A stretch of DNA of 64,000 nt from assembly GCF_032854445.1 (NCBI RefSeq), contig NC_088300.1, forward strand, positions 24,535,608-24,599,607, read 5' to 3'. This DNA comes from Liolophura sinensis (Eukaryota; Mollusca; Polyplacophora; Chitonida; Chitonidae). Positions 13,729 to 25,474 of this stretch are shown here, piece by piece. The position numbers and the translations under genes are program-made. Under the pieces are notes generated by a model. It was given only the letters and a program-made list of their open reading frames with translations. It made no database searches and was not told the origin of the DNA. The number at the start of each line of letters is the position of its first letter. The stretch's first letter is position 1.

Positions 13729-14030
13729 CCTACGCCTCGCTAATTTGATCATGATTAGGCCCTACATTACATAATTACATTATAATTTTTAGGCCTATAT
13801 GTAAATATTGTTGAGAAAAAAATAAATAAATAAATTTCTTGAACACATAAAATTACCTCTCGCTATGTTGATCATGATAAGGCCCCAGATAAGAAATATA
13901 TATATTATATTTATGTATGATGTGATTCACTAAAAGTGTACGTATCATGCAAGCGGCAGATATATGTATACACGGAGTTTGTATATTATAATTTTAGGCC
14001 TATATGTAAATACGGTCGAGAAAAAAAAAA
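13729..14030. repeat. Degenerate duplications flanking the 45-bp array
   Basis: The string around TTGATCATGATTAGGCCC (near 13745) recurs as TTGATCATGATAAGGCCC (near 13868). TAGGCCTATATGTAAATA recurs at about 13791 and 13996, each followed by GAGAAAAAA. The phrase TTTCTTGAACACAT near 13840 echoes the array unit. Confidence 0.6.
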
Positions 14031-15899
14031 TTCATTTAACAGAATACACAAACAAATATGTTACACGTCCACGTAAATTTTTCAAAATTGTTATGAAAAG
14101 ATATTTCTGTATCTATAGGTGAATTTTATTTATAATTTTGGGGTGCAAATTAACCACTTAATCTTTGCAGCAAAGTCAAAATCTACTCACAGATTCATGG
14201 ATATGCATTCACAGGTATGTAGCTAATTACTCACATGTCTAATGTATTTGAAGTGTTTATATGTCTTTGTATTACAACACATGTCCTGGATCGTTCTAAT
14301 TTCGTCAGCATGTGCAATATTCGTGTTCTCTACTCTATATCTACTTATCTAAGTAGTTCACCCATATACAGTGTAGATGTACTGAGCTCTGTACAGCTCA
14401 TGCAGTGTACTAGCATTAATAAAGAGATATACAATGATGACAACTTTGATGCATATGGGTGTATATTAATTCTGTGAACTTTAAGTTCGTTTTATTTTTC
14501 AGACTTTAAAAAAAACACTGTACCAAGATGAAACAGTTTTGCTTGCAACGGGTAAACATAGGGAGCTTTGAAGAAAAAAAATTAAACAAAACAAAAAAAA
14601 AAAAAAAAAAACCACCAAAAACAACAGATCCATAAAAATCTCTGAGATGTGATACGAGACTATAGAAATCCGTAATAATTACCATCCTAAAAAAAAAAGC
14701 TTCAGTTCATTAAAATTCAATGCGCATTAAGGCAAAACTAAAAAGCGTTTGAATACAAATTTGGCAGTGTTTATCAGAGTTTAATTAAAAAACAGTATGG
14801 AAACACTGGATACTGTTATACTTTCGTAATTTTATAACACTATTTGTTCTAACCTTTTGTGGTTTTATTTTTGTTTACCTTAGTTGTAAAGAATTTTGAG
14901 CCACGTTTTGATGATGTTTTAAAAAGAAAACAACGTATATAGGATTATTTGTGTTAATATCAAATGCAAAAATAAATATATATATTTTTTTAAACGCAGA
15001 TGTAGGACGATTTGGCTATTAAAGTCGACTGGCCACGCGCCGTGCGTCCTGTTTTTTTATTTTTTATATTCTGTTTTCGCCACACTTCTTTGTCTCATCC
15101 TACAGAAAACTACATGCTCCTTGATTGTCCACACAAAACAGGGGAATAGGCCCTACACTGTGTAATTTGTTTTGCGCATTCACACGAATAAAAAAAATTC
15201 TCTCGTGTGTAGATGTGTATTTACGGGGACAGTATGTCCTAGATGAGAACGTCTGGTTCTATTTTGGACGTCGTACGCAATAGGTCAGCCCACAGCCTTG
15301 TTTTGGCCTGCTTACCCAGTCTGGAATCTATTTTCACAGCTGATGTCATCTTTCTGTCAACTTTGGTCTAGTTCTCAGACAGGCTACACGTTGCATCAGG
15401 CGACCTTTGCTCGCTAAGCGAAAACTCTCGTAAAATGATATCTACGCATCTCGTAAAAAACATTGGTCCTGGCTACGACTGGGTTATTAATAGCACAGCA
15501 CTCCAGGTTTAACTGTTCTTTTATGTTTATACATGCATGTGCAAAATCTGTACGTAATTAAAGTCCACCTTAAATGTATCTAAAAGTATCAATATGTAGT
15601 CAAAAATGTCTGCACTACAAAAGTTCTAATTTGTAAGTCATTCTTTCTACATTAGGATTAGCCCCCTATACATGTTCCTAAGGCCAGTATCTAAGTGTGT
15701 AATACTCACCAAGCCTAAGGCGGTGAAGCTAATTAAACGCTATAAGAAACCTGCCCCAAAACCGCAAATGTATTCGTGACTCCCATTGTTAATGCGTGAA
15801 ATTTTGTGCCTTTGAGCGCGGCTATCTTGGTTATCTCCCTTTATGAATCATGATCGACCTGCACACCGAGCACGTCTCAGCATGTCCGAGCAGTCACCC
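14031..15899. other. Non-coding, upstream of gene A
   Basis: AT-rich with A-runs near 14590. No gene or repeat family was recognised. Distal regulatory sequence for gene A is possible but not visible. Confidence 0.5.
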
Positions 15900-16415
15900 A
15901 CCCAGACGGCTGGAGCTCACGTGTGATCTGACTGGCTGCTGACGCGTCTTTTCTTCGCGATGTGCTGACGCCCTTTTCTGTACCACAGGGGGAATGGCTG
16001 GAGGGTACAGCGGCGGGCTCGATATATGAAGGCTCGATACAGGGAAGTGTTGTCAGGCTTATACGAGAGTCGCACAAGTAAGCAGACACGCCCTTTAGGC
16101 ACTCAAAGCACAACAGGCTAGTTTGCAGTATGTGGAGAGCGGAGTTTTGAAATACTGTAGTACTGTTTCACCATGTAGTGAAATATGAGAGTATCGGTAG
16201 TGAGCTCTTAGACCGCATATGCCGGCCACTACTATCCTCCACATATGCACAAACGATAAAACAAGCTGTGACACAGCGCATCCTGGCACACTAGCAGTCC
16301 ATAATTGGATTGCTACCATTTCCCTCTCTGTTTGTAAACATACATCAGGTCAGGTGGCTCGCCCCGCCCACTAAACACGTGTGTTGGCGGACCTGGATCG
16401 AGAGTATGTGCGGTC
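15900..16415. promoter_or_regulatory. GC-richer region upstream of gene A
   Basis: Relative to its surroundings this stretch is GC-richer and holds TGACGCGT (15940-15947), TGACGCC (15966-15972), CACGTG-type E-box sequences and several CpGs. It is the likeliest promoter or 5'UTR region for gene A. Overlapping open frames on the minus strand here show no family resemblance. Confidence 0.3.
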
Positions 16416-16455
16416 ATTTGCATACACGGATCAATACGTCAGCATGTCTTATTTA
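16416..16455 (+). promoter_or_regulatory. Candidate gene A promoter elements: octamer, CRE-like site, TATA-like box
   Basis: About 120-160 bp upstream of the gene A ATG lie ATTTGCAT (16416-16423, octamer-like), TACGTCAG (16435-16442, containing the CRE half-site TGACGTA on the other strand) and an AT-rich TATTTAT (about 16449-16455). CRE/ATF sites in ATF3 promoters mediate stress induction and autoregulation in vertebrates; carrying that over to this gene is inference. The transcription start is unknown. Confidence 0.35.
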
Positions 16456-16576
16456 TCGACACACACATACCATAACACAGCAGTAGGATAATAGATTTCA
16501 TGCCGGCGCGTGCCTGATAGGGTAGGCAAAACCAGCAAGACTACGCTTTTAACAGAATTGTTTTTACTACCACCAC

Positions 16577-16837
16577 ATGGCGAGCAGCATGGCGATGTAC
16601 AACGAGAGCTTTTACCCCGATGGTGACGGTGTGTTATCATGCCAGTTAAAACAACAGGCGACGAACCATTGTGTATTTGACGACGAGAGTATACTAGCCT
16701 TGGTACGAGCTGTACAAGAAACAGAGTGTTACACCCCATTTATTAAAGAAGAACTGAAAATGAAGATCAGAGAACGACGACAAGCGTCGGGAAAAGAAGA
16801 GTTAGTCTTGGAAAAGCCCACTGTAAACAAAAACGAG
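16577..16837 (+). CDS. Gene A coding exon 1
   Basis: This exon gives 87 codons, ending in Asn-Glu immediately before a perfect GTAAGT donor at 16838, phase 0. It carries the acidic N-terminal segment and the KEELK...RERR helix that precedes the basic region in ATF3-type proteins. The open frame continues to 16969 inside the intron, but that extension has no family resemblance and is taken as intronic. Confidence 0.88.
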
Positions 16838-17703
16838 GTAAGTGGAAATTTACACCTGGAATTACATCTGTGCCGTACATCAGACGGAGGTTCATTTTAC
16901 GCAACGGCCTCACCGCTTGGAGGCCATGTGTTCCACACTCACTCTGCACTTACTAACCTCGGTGAATAACTCCACCGTGACACATTAACCGCAAAGAAAG
17001 TTCATTTTCAGAAAAGAAAGGCAATGAATTGGCTGTGTTTTCATTTTTACTTCGGCTACTTGAATTTATATGAGATAATTTACGACTCTGCCTCTGGGAC
17101 AATATATGTCTAGAGGAAGCGTGTTAAATTTATATGACTGTATAATTGGGAAAGACATTTTGTAGACGTCCTGTTAAGTGCCTATTATAGCGTGTAAAGA
17201 ATATTTAACTGTAAAAGTGAAATGTATAAACGGCTAAATGCATCATGTCTCAGCTGTTTCTCAATTGCAGCTAACAGCTACAGATGTCCACCGACGAGAG
17301 ATAAGAAAAGAACAAAACCGAAGAGCCGCACGTCGCTACCGCAATAAACAGAGAACTAAGGCTTCTGTGGTCCGCAAGGTGAGCTCAAAGTGAGCAGAAA
17401 ACATGCACCATCACTGAAAAACACCATCAATGAAAACATCATCACTTTTAACAATGCATATAAAAACACAAGACCATTTCTTAACGATCATTCAGTAATA
17501 GTATTTTGAATTTATCGATATGAATTTGAATAACAAAAATTCAAAATGATGACTTTAAGCATTTTGGTATAAGTCTGCACCATTCAGATTGCAAGGTAAG
17601 TTTGGTTGGTACAGATATCTGCCCGAAGGTGATTGTGATTCTTAATTAGAAGTTTTTAAATTCATTTTTAGTTCTTAATGACTTTATGATGCATGCACAT
17701 ATG

Positions 17704-17770
<67 letters not shown>

Positions 17771-18022
17771 GTAAACTTAAAGATAGATATATGTATTTAT
17801 GTTTTTCATCCAACTCTAAAATTACAAATTAACGCTTTAATTTTGAAGGAAATGGATAAGCTGGAGCAAGACAACAGCATGCTGATGTCTGAAATCAAAA
17901 AATTGCATGAGGAAAAGAACGAGCTATTCCAGGTCCTCCAGAACCATTTACAGGAGTGTTTGCTGGGGCCGTTGTCTCTTAATGCCGAGTCATGGCACCT
18001 ACCAGATTTACCAATGGAATAA
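16577..18022 (+). CDS. Gene A: ATF3/JDP2/Fos-like bZIP transcription factor (3 coding exons)
   Basis: Joined coding exons 16577-16837, 17271-17378 and 17849-18022 give 180 residues, close to the 181 of vertebrate ATF3. It is probably a nuclear DNA-binding dimer acting on AP-1/CRE sites. Residues 53-60 (TPFIKEEL) match the TPFVKEEL-type segment of ATF3. Residues 95-123 form the basic region with the N-x7-R signature N103...R111 and A106-A107. The zipper runs V121, L128, L135, L142, L149 at exact 7-residue spacing and ends in H156, as in Fos and ATF3. All introns are phase 0. An in-frame stop at 16550 makes 16577 the first possible ATG; the Met at 16589 has the better context (A at -3, G at +4). 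Oddity: Tyr110 replaces the usual Cys; ATF4 also has Tyr there. Family assignment is firm; ATF3 versus JDP2 versus a lineage-specific paralog is not settled. Confidence 0.9.
16838..17270 (+). other. Gene A intron 1
   Basis: A 433-bp intron with donor GTAAGT and acceptor TCTCAATTGCAG. It is AT-rich, and no SINE or other repeat was seen in it. Confidence 0.85.
17271..17378 (+). CDS. Gene A coding exon 2 (basic region mini-exon)
   Basis: A 36-codon exon bounded by AG at 17269-17270 and donor GTGAGC at 17379, phase 0 at both ends. It encodes the complete DNA-contact region (residues 88-123), including EQNRRAARRYRNKQR. It is too short and lacks an ATG, so it does not stand out as an open reading frame. 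It was found by reading for the basic motif between the two flanking exons. Confidence 0.9.
17379..17848 (+). other. Gene A intron 2, with (TA)n tract
   Basis: A 470-bp intron from GTGAGC to the acceptor TTTTGAAG at 17848. A TA dinucleotide run at about 17707-17766 ends only ~80 bp before the 3' splice site. The acceptor has a weak pyrimidine tract, but the reading frame and family alignment fix it. Confidence 0.8.
17707..17766. repeat. (TA)n microsatellite in gene A intron 2
   Basis: About 30 uninterrupted TA units. Length is likely to be polymorphic and may be uncertain in the assembly. Confidence 0.95.
17849..18022 (+). CDS. Gene A coding exon 3 (leucine zipper and C-terminus)
   Basis: This exon encodes residues 124-180 and the TAA stop. 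It begins EMDKLEQDNSMLMSEI and continues the heptads set by V121 in exon 2. Only about 24 residues follow the zipper-terminal His156, so the protein lacks any long C-terminal domain. The intron sits two residues after the first heptad position, close to where Fos and ATF3 genes are interrupted. Confidence 0.9.
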   Translation, partial: EMDKLEQDNSMLMSEIKKLHEEKNELFQVLQNHLQECLLGPLSLNAESWHLPDLPME

Positions 18023-18276
18023 ATGCTCTGAATGAATGTCCAGGAGAATAATGAATACAAGTCCGGCCGTCCAGCAGAAGGAATAGTGCGCGTGAAAGAA
18101 GTGCTCTTTGTCGAATTCCTTTCTCTGTGAACGAAGTCTCAGGCGGCCTGCCTCCGAGGGAAGATCTCGAACCCAGAAAAGAAATTGGCTAGAAAAAATC
18201 ATGACCATGTCAACTGCTAATTTCCTCCTCTTCGGCGCTGTCTGAAGAACGGGTACACTCGAATTGACACGCTCAA

Positions 18277-18282
18277 AATAAA
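18277..18282 (+). terminator. Probable poly(A) signal of gene A
   Basis: AATAAA lies 255 bp after the gene A stop codon and is the first canonical hexamer downstream. This implies a 3'UTR of roughly 270-290 bases. No transcript evidence was available. Confidence 0.5.
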
Positions 18283-18856
18283 GAAACGCGGACAGTTTTA
18301 TGCAGGCCTGTGTATAGTTACCAGAGTACTGAAATTGTACGGTTTTGAGTGATGGGAGGATGAAGGAACTAGAGATTGTGACAATTCTATACGAACTGGT
18401 CAGTTATTGGCATTATGGCGCAGTTCTTATATGTGGTATTTTAAAATGAACAATCACAATTCATGAACATTTGGCGGTCACAGTGGGCCAGATTATATGT
18501 AACTGTCGATCATTGACTGAGAATGGAAATGTTAATAATATTTTGCAAAAAATGTGCGTTTTTGGTAAAAACAAATTATGTATTGAAAAATCTATCCGAC
18601 TCTTACCTCGACATGACGATTCCAGGATTTAATACCTCGATAATTCTTCCCGAATTTATGATCTCAAACGACCGATATTTGAAGAGAATCTAAACGTTTG
18701 TTTGTGTTTTTGATCTCAACTGAGTATAGCAAGTATATCTACACTTGTGTACTTCATGCGGCTTTATTCAGCTCATCAGATTGTAAATAAATATATAAAT
18801 CTGTCAACTTTGAACGTCATCTTTGTATATTTGAATTGGACGGGATTGCTTGAAAT

Positions 18857-18857
<1 letters not shown>

Positions 18858-18925
<68 letters not shown>
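18858..18925. repeat. (TA)n microsatellite downstream of gene A
   Basis: About 34 TA units with no interruption. The open frames on both strands here consist of Tyr-Ile repeats and are artefacts. Confidence 0.95.
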
Positions 18926-18927
<2 letters not shown>

Positions 18928-21900
18928 TTCCAATTGTTTTTTTGTTTTTTTTTAAATAAATAAAATAAAATGCGTGCAGTGCAAGGTTTAAGCTATGTGG
19001 TGTTGAGTTGGTCTTGTCAGAAGCTATACTCTGGGTGTGTGAGTTTATCAAATATTGTTCTGACAATTTCAAAAATCAAGAAATCCGCATCTGTCTATCT
19101 GAAACAGATTAAATCGAATATTTCTGAGAAACAAAAAAATAATTTGAAATTTTACTTATGAAATTCCCCATGTTAGTACCATGAAGTGGCATTTACTTAA
19201 CGTGTCTTAACTTTCAGTTTTGCATGTTACCTTCGCCCATATGTTAAGGTCATTCGTCATCGATGTTTAATATATTGAATTCCCGTTCGGAAATGTTAAA
19301 CACGACTTGTCTTGACCAACCTTCCACTCAGGAGGTTTAGAGGTCAAATTCACAATTTGCCACTTTGTTTGCTGATGAAAATAGGTTTTCTCTGCAAACT
19401 GGGGTTTTCCCGCTGTTTTTAAACGGGTTTTCCCGTGTTGTGCACAGTACATGAGTTTCTGTTTTATTTTTAATTTCATTGATATGAAGATACATGCAGT
19501 TCCAGGAAAAGTGGTATTAAACAACTATCAGTTGTGCGCGTTAGAGACTAATGGCGTGGGAGCAACGTCCGGTTGGTGTAATTTCGCAACAACATAAATA
19601 TTTCAATGGCGATAGCGTGACTTGAAAGGAACACCATGTTAGCGCTTTTATCTTTACAGTTTTCGTGAGGTGAAGCAAAATTGCTCCCAAAACCGAGTAT
19701 CGATGAAAAAGTTAAGCCCAAGTGCAAAATCACGATGCCTTTTATCACTGGGTGGCTGACAAAAAAGTTAGTGTGTGGGAAATGAAGAGCTGTTGAGGGG
19801 GGAGGGGGTGCGATTCTAGGCGTCACCAAAACTGATAAAAGATCCTCACGACTAACGGTGTATAAAGAGATTAATAAAGACTAACGAAGCACACTTAACT
19901 ACGCAGTTAGAAGATCTTCCTTTGTTGCCAGGGTACATGCGCAGGAGACCCCCACAGGAGGCCAGTCACTTTTGATATCAGTCGCACGCGGTAGCTATGA
20001 CAGGTGCCAATCACTGTGTTGTAAGACTATCTTGTCGCGCGTGCCTAAACATGTGATAACGGCCTTATACGTTGACTGGTCCCATTGAACTAGGATAAAA
20101 GTTTTCTTTGTATGTGAGTAACTACATCGGATCCCGTTTGTCAATACGAGTGGGTATACTGCTAACTAACATATAGGACCTATCTAGCGTGATCTTCTTT
20201 GTGGAGCGCAAGGATGAAAGTATAGTAAACTCGATTTAACACTGAAAATAGATTTAAAATAGGTATAAGTGTTTGAATATTATCAGGCATACAGGGGATT
20301 GGTAGCTGGTTTACATATGCGTGTTACATATGCATTTCTCTCTGAATGTCTCGTTTTATCACCTCTTTTTAAACCCACTGCTTTACATCGTATCTTATCA
20401 TAACATCGGATCATCGCACTGATCCTTTACCTGGTTCATTGCGTCATCAAATGTCCTATGTTCGTTATCTGGTGCCTACACCCCACTTCATCACCTCTTT
20501 TCGGTAATTTAATAAACTGATGCCTCTTCATATTCATTACCTCTCAAGTGATTTAGACAACACCTTATTAACCTACTTCACCTCACTGTCCATTAATCCT
20601 CAGTCATATTTGACACATCATTTAATGCTTATATATTCATGTTTTTGATCTCCTTTTATCACCTAATTTCTCAGCAACAACTAGTTCTCATTCCGTCTGC
20701 CTCATTACACACTGCCTCCTTACGTACCACCTCATACCCCGCCCCACCCCATTTTACTGCCGAACATACAACTCTCGATGATAACGCATCGTACGTATAA
20801 ATCTGGAGTTTTATGACATTCCTGTCTAAAAGCGGTAGTTTACTGCAAGTTTAATAATTAAAACTTTTTAAGTGTATGATCATGAACCGTGAAAAAATCT
20901 TATAAATGCGTTACATCATTCCAACAAATAAATATAAAAATAAGTAAATAAATTTTATCAGTTTAACTTCTTCACCTTATATATATCCATCTCGCTCACG
21001 ATAGCCGTTCTAAACAATCGTTTAGTTTACAGAACTTACAAAACGCTAATTCACTGAACAAATCACATAATAAATAAGTTCTTTTTGTCACTAAAATTTC
21101 CTCATTCCGTTTTCTCCTCACCTTAACTTTCAACCTTTTTGAAGTTGATCAAAGAAATGATGTGCTATGCAATTAAGAGGACTACCTCAGTTCACCTTCA
21201 TAACAGTTTTATGCAGATAACAATACTAAATCATTCTGATTTTTTTATAAACATTTTCATAAAATTTTCATAATTTACTTTTTTATCGTTTTGTGTATTG
21301 ATATCTGCGTGTTTTATTGCCGCCATACATGTATGGGATTAATTTGCAGCGAAGCCATCAAAGAGGTTTTACCTTGTTGGAATCACTTCGATTATGATGA
21401 AGTAAGGAATTGTTCGCGGTGCTATACGCCAGTAAAATAAGATTAGACCTCTGCCAATTCTTGGCCTGCTCGCGAAGTAAGTCACACTACTCGTTTGACA
21501 GATCGATTTCTGACTGGCTAGACGTATAAACGGTCATGGATAATGAAATGGTCATATGACGCACAGTCAAGTGAAAATGTACTTATATAGATCATGCCCT
21601 TTGCTGTCCACGTAGGACAGTTCCAGATGACCTTCAGGAAGTCGAATGTTATTTTTATGTGAAGGCGATAGAGTAGTGAGGAGGCCTTCTCATGGAGGGG
21701 CTACAGATATAGGCTTAGCCCTAGGGTATAGAAGAATTACAGGTCAGTATAATGTAGGCTAATCCAGGAAGTCAGTGAACTGTTGCCCCGGGTCCCTGTT
21801 ATTATAAATAGATAGACACAGGCTGCAATTATTACGAATAGAATTAAAGCCATTTTATATAGCTTTAATTTTTGCGAATTATTTGGTGGCTGTCTTGTTG

Positions 21901-22379
21901 GCGTTTTGAGGCATTTTTTTTTTGCCAAAGTAGAGCTTCACGTTTTGAAGTTTACTGCCGGGTGCGTTTATAATTTATGGTTGAAGCTTATAGAGGAATG
22001 AACACACCTGGAAACGCAGTAAAAAAGTTCACGGTGCTATAGTGTTGTCAATCTGGCTCCCCCTGATCGTGACAGGAAAATATTTACAATCATCACTTTT
22101 CTAGTGTTGTCTGACGGATCGGTCATCAACATATTATAAAAAGCTTCGCATATTGAGGGACTGGCCAGCTGCACTGGACATTTAAATGTTAAATTACTTG
22201 ACGTCACACCCATCAGAGAATTTCAGCTAAGTTTTATCTTAACAGCAAGCCATCAGTATATTACACACTCGTACCATCACCCTGCGCCACCAATGTCAGT
22301 TCATTACAGACTAGTTTCGAGTTCTTTCTGTAAAGTAAAAAAAAGTTCTATTGTACCAGGTGGCCAGTTAGAAATGTTA

Positions 22380-22542
22380 TTTGATTGATTTATTTATTTG
22401 ATTGGTGTTTTTAAAGCCGTACTTAAGAATATTTCACTTATACGACGGCGGCCAGCATTATAGTGGGAGGAAACCGGGTAGAACCCCAGGGAAACCCACG
22501 TCCCACTTACGCCCGGAGAGGAAGTCAGGATGAGCTGGTCAG
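22380..22542 (-). mobile_element. SINE family A, truncated, minus strand
   Basis: The TTATTTATTTGATTGG tail complement is followed by the conserved ACGACGGCGGCCAGCATTAT block and GAGGAAGTCAGGATGAGCTGG. There is an internal deletion of the CCGCAGGTTGCTG segment. AATGTTA occurs just outside both ends and may be a short target duplication. Confidence 0.75.
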
Positions 22543-24599
22543 CAATGTTAGGCAACTATTTTTTATAACAATTACAATGGACATGAGCATCTGAAAAAGC
22601 CTCATTAAAAGTTATTAAGACCAGACAAAGGATGGAGAAAGCCGATGAGCTAAGCTTTTGTGAAGTTCCTGAAGTAAACAGACATCATTTCTTCCTTTGG
22701 GAACAAGATAGATAATCGGAAAATTAGCGTTAGAAAAAAGTTGCCTGACATTTTTGACAAGTCTTTTTTACGACTTTTTTTTGCCTTTAGCAATAAAAGA
22801 ATTCTATGTCTCAAAACTGCTCCATTCACCTTATTTAGTTAAACCACCTACAAACCAAGGCCTACGTTTTACATACCTGCCGTAACTCTGTGTCATGCGC
22901 CTTTAGGTCTAATGTGGTGAGGCCTGTCATCCATATAAGTTGTCAAGGCCCACAAGGCCCCCCTCAGGAGCTTGCGTTGTAAAGCAGCCCCTGAGGTGGT
23001 ACAAGATGGTCAATACATGGTTCCATAGAGGGATGGCGACCAGTCACAAATGGAATAAATATTAATAAGAATATACAAGTTTACTCTATGGTAATAGGCA
23101 AATACTGCATCCCAAATCACATCTGAGACTTACAAATATTCATAAACATTTCACTAATAAATAATATTTGCCTAATGATAATTATAGGGTTTTCCTGTCG
23201 CGGTCATTAAATAATATCCGTAAGCACAACGTCGACATGCTTGCTGGCAAGCCGTAATAGCCAAGCGCTTTTTGCGAGAGTTATAAAATCAGACGCAGGC
23301 GCATAGACAGCGGTGATAGTCGAATATACATACTTGACCCACTCATTACAATGAGGTCACCCACATTGCACGTAATTATATTTGAAAATTATAATAAAGG
23401 TTAGTAGTCTTGAATAAATGCAAATCCTGTTTCTAAGGAACCATTAGTCTTACTAGAGAATGTATTTTCAAAAGTTATTTCCTTATTGATTCTTAGATAT
23501 GTGATAAAAACCAAACTTAAAACGGCGCCTTCCGCTGAGTCACTATGAAATCGCGATCGCTAAGGTCGCATTGACATATTTTGTTTAATACTGAATGTTA
23601 ACAGATGAAACTTTGTAAGAAAACATTAGTAATCATATAGAATGTCGAACACCATGTGTTAAACAGCGTGAAAGCTGGAGACCGAAGCGAATTCTAACAA
23701 TTATGGGAAAAGCGATATGCCACAAACATGTTGTAGTGGGCTTTTACGGATTATTACAATGTTATCGCAAACGATATTTGCCTTTTCCCACAAGGAAGTG
23801 ACATATCGGTTCAACAGTGTCTTTAACCACACGGTAGTGATTTCTAGAGGACAAAAATAATAATACAACATATAGGGAACTTCGTCGAGTTAACAAGCCG
23901 TCTTTAAAAAGGCGCAGCTCTCGATAAGACCTACGTATCAGTGAATAATAACATTGTGACCAACGAACTGTCGTTGAACAAATTTACTCGGACTTTTAGT
24001 CTTAGTTGCTCTTACAGGAAATAACGATTGTGTACATTTGAAAGGCCTACTGGTATAAACAAATAGAACAATAACAGTAATCCATCACCTTAAACTTAAA
24101 TAAAATTATTTTAACCACTTTAATTTCGATAAAAACACATCGTGTGCATACTCAATAACCCTTGAAATCTACAATTGCGAATACGAGGAGTGTGTGATAT
24201 TATCTTTGTTATGTATTATATAGAGCAGGATGTGTTCTAATCTCGTATTGATTTTGCCTTGAGCAGTTTAACTGGAACAACATGTGTTTGTGTAAAATAC
24301 ACAGAAGTATACGGGTATACTTATACTTATAACAGTAACTTCATTTTGATACCAGTTGTCAGGTCACATACAACCAGTAATGTATACGGGCAATTGGCAT
24401 TTCTGCATTTGTATGGACTGTATTGGATTAAACATGAATATGGCAATAATGTGTACTTTTGCATAGTGTAATGCATGCGTGGTGCGCTACGGAGATAGCA
24501 AATGAAACTGGGGATACGACAAGCACCAGGGAAATGTCTTGATGTTATTTTGAATTTATAAAACGAATTAACAAATCGAAGACAACATATGAAATCTCC

Positions 24600-25125
24600 A
24601 TAGTTAGCACAGTACTGATAAACGCTATGAAGAGAACAAATTGATATGACGGATTGATGTAGACGCTACTAAGTGAGCAAGGGGATATGTCTTGTAGCTA
24701 CAGACGTCACAACGTGAACAAAGTGTATGAAGATAGACGAAATACTGGACATGGTAACATGTCTAGCAGTTAGACAATATTAAGGGAACAAAGTGACATA
24801 TCCTGCAGGTATATAGACGCTTTTAAGTGAACAATGGGATAATTCCTGCATACATCGACGCTACAAAATGAGGAAAGGCATATGCTCTGAAGACAGAGAC
24901 GTTTTAAAGCGAACAAGGAGATATCTCTTGCAACTAGACGCTATTAAGTGAACAATGTTCTGCTGATGAAGTAATTGTTCAGTTTTAATACAGGGATGTG
25001 TTTTGCAGATGTGGTCTTTGTGAGTACGGATATATTCTGCTGATTTAGTCATTGTTCACTTGAGCACAGGAATATGTTCTGCTGATGTGGTCATTGTTTA
25101 ACTGAACACGGATTATAATGAACAT
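24600..25125. repeat. Degenerate tandem repeats of about 58-60 bp
   Basis: Phrases like GACGCTACTAAGTGAGCAA...GGGATATGTCTTG recur at roughly 60-bp spacing from 24660 to 24950. A second unit, TGTTCTGCTGATGTGGTCATTGTT, recurs three or four times from 24955 to 25110. Copies are strongly diverged. Confidence 0.6.
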
Positions 25126-25231
25126 CGTCTTGCTCTGCAGTTCACCCACTGTTTTAGTGGACAAAATGATATGATTTGGACATGCAGTCATAGACATGTA
25201 GACATACTTACTCGACCAGAGTCATATGTGT

Positions 25232-25474
25232 TCATTTATTTATTTGACTGGTGTTTTACGCCGTACTCAAGAACATTTTACTTACATATAGGGCCGCGGC
25301 CAGCATTATGGTGTAAAGAAACAGGGCAGAGCCTGGGGGAAGCCCACGCCCATCTGCAGGTTGCTGGAAGATCAGATACATATAGACACCGATTCATGAA
25401 GACAATTCCTTGGTAGATAATATCATCCATACACGTGTCTCAGATGTGTATACATGTATATCATTGCCACTGGC
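25232..25474 (-). mobile_element. SINE family A with extra internal segment, minus strand
   Basis: A family A body (25232-25370) is followed by about 95 bp (25378-25474, containing TTGGTAGATAATATC) that is not in typical copies. The same segment occurs beside the SINE at 35025. Confidence 0.65.

Larger units (their letters stand above)
18290..24599. other. Non-coding, downstream of gene A
   Basis: It contains the (TA)n tract at 18858, a pyrimidine-rich stretch with many CACCTC/TCATCACCT phrases at 20330-20760, the SINE at 22380, and a perfect TGACGTCA at 22199-22206. No gene was seen. Confidence 0.5.

Noticed and set aside
16767-16949. Minus-strand frame opposite gene A exon 1
   Set aside because: It is the shadow of the gene A exon, whose splice sites and family match are clear.
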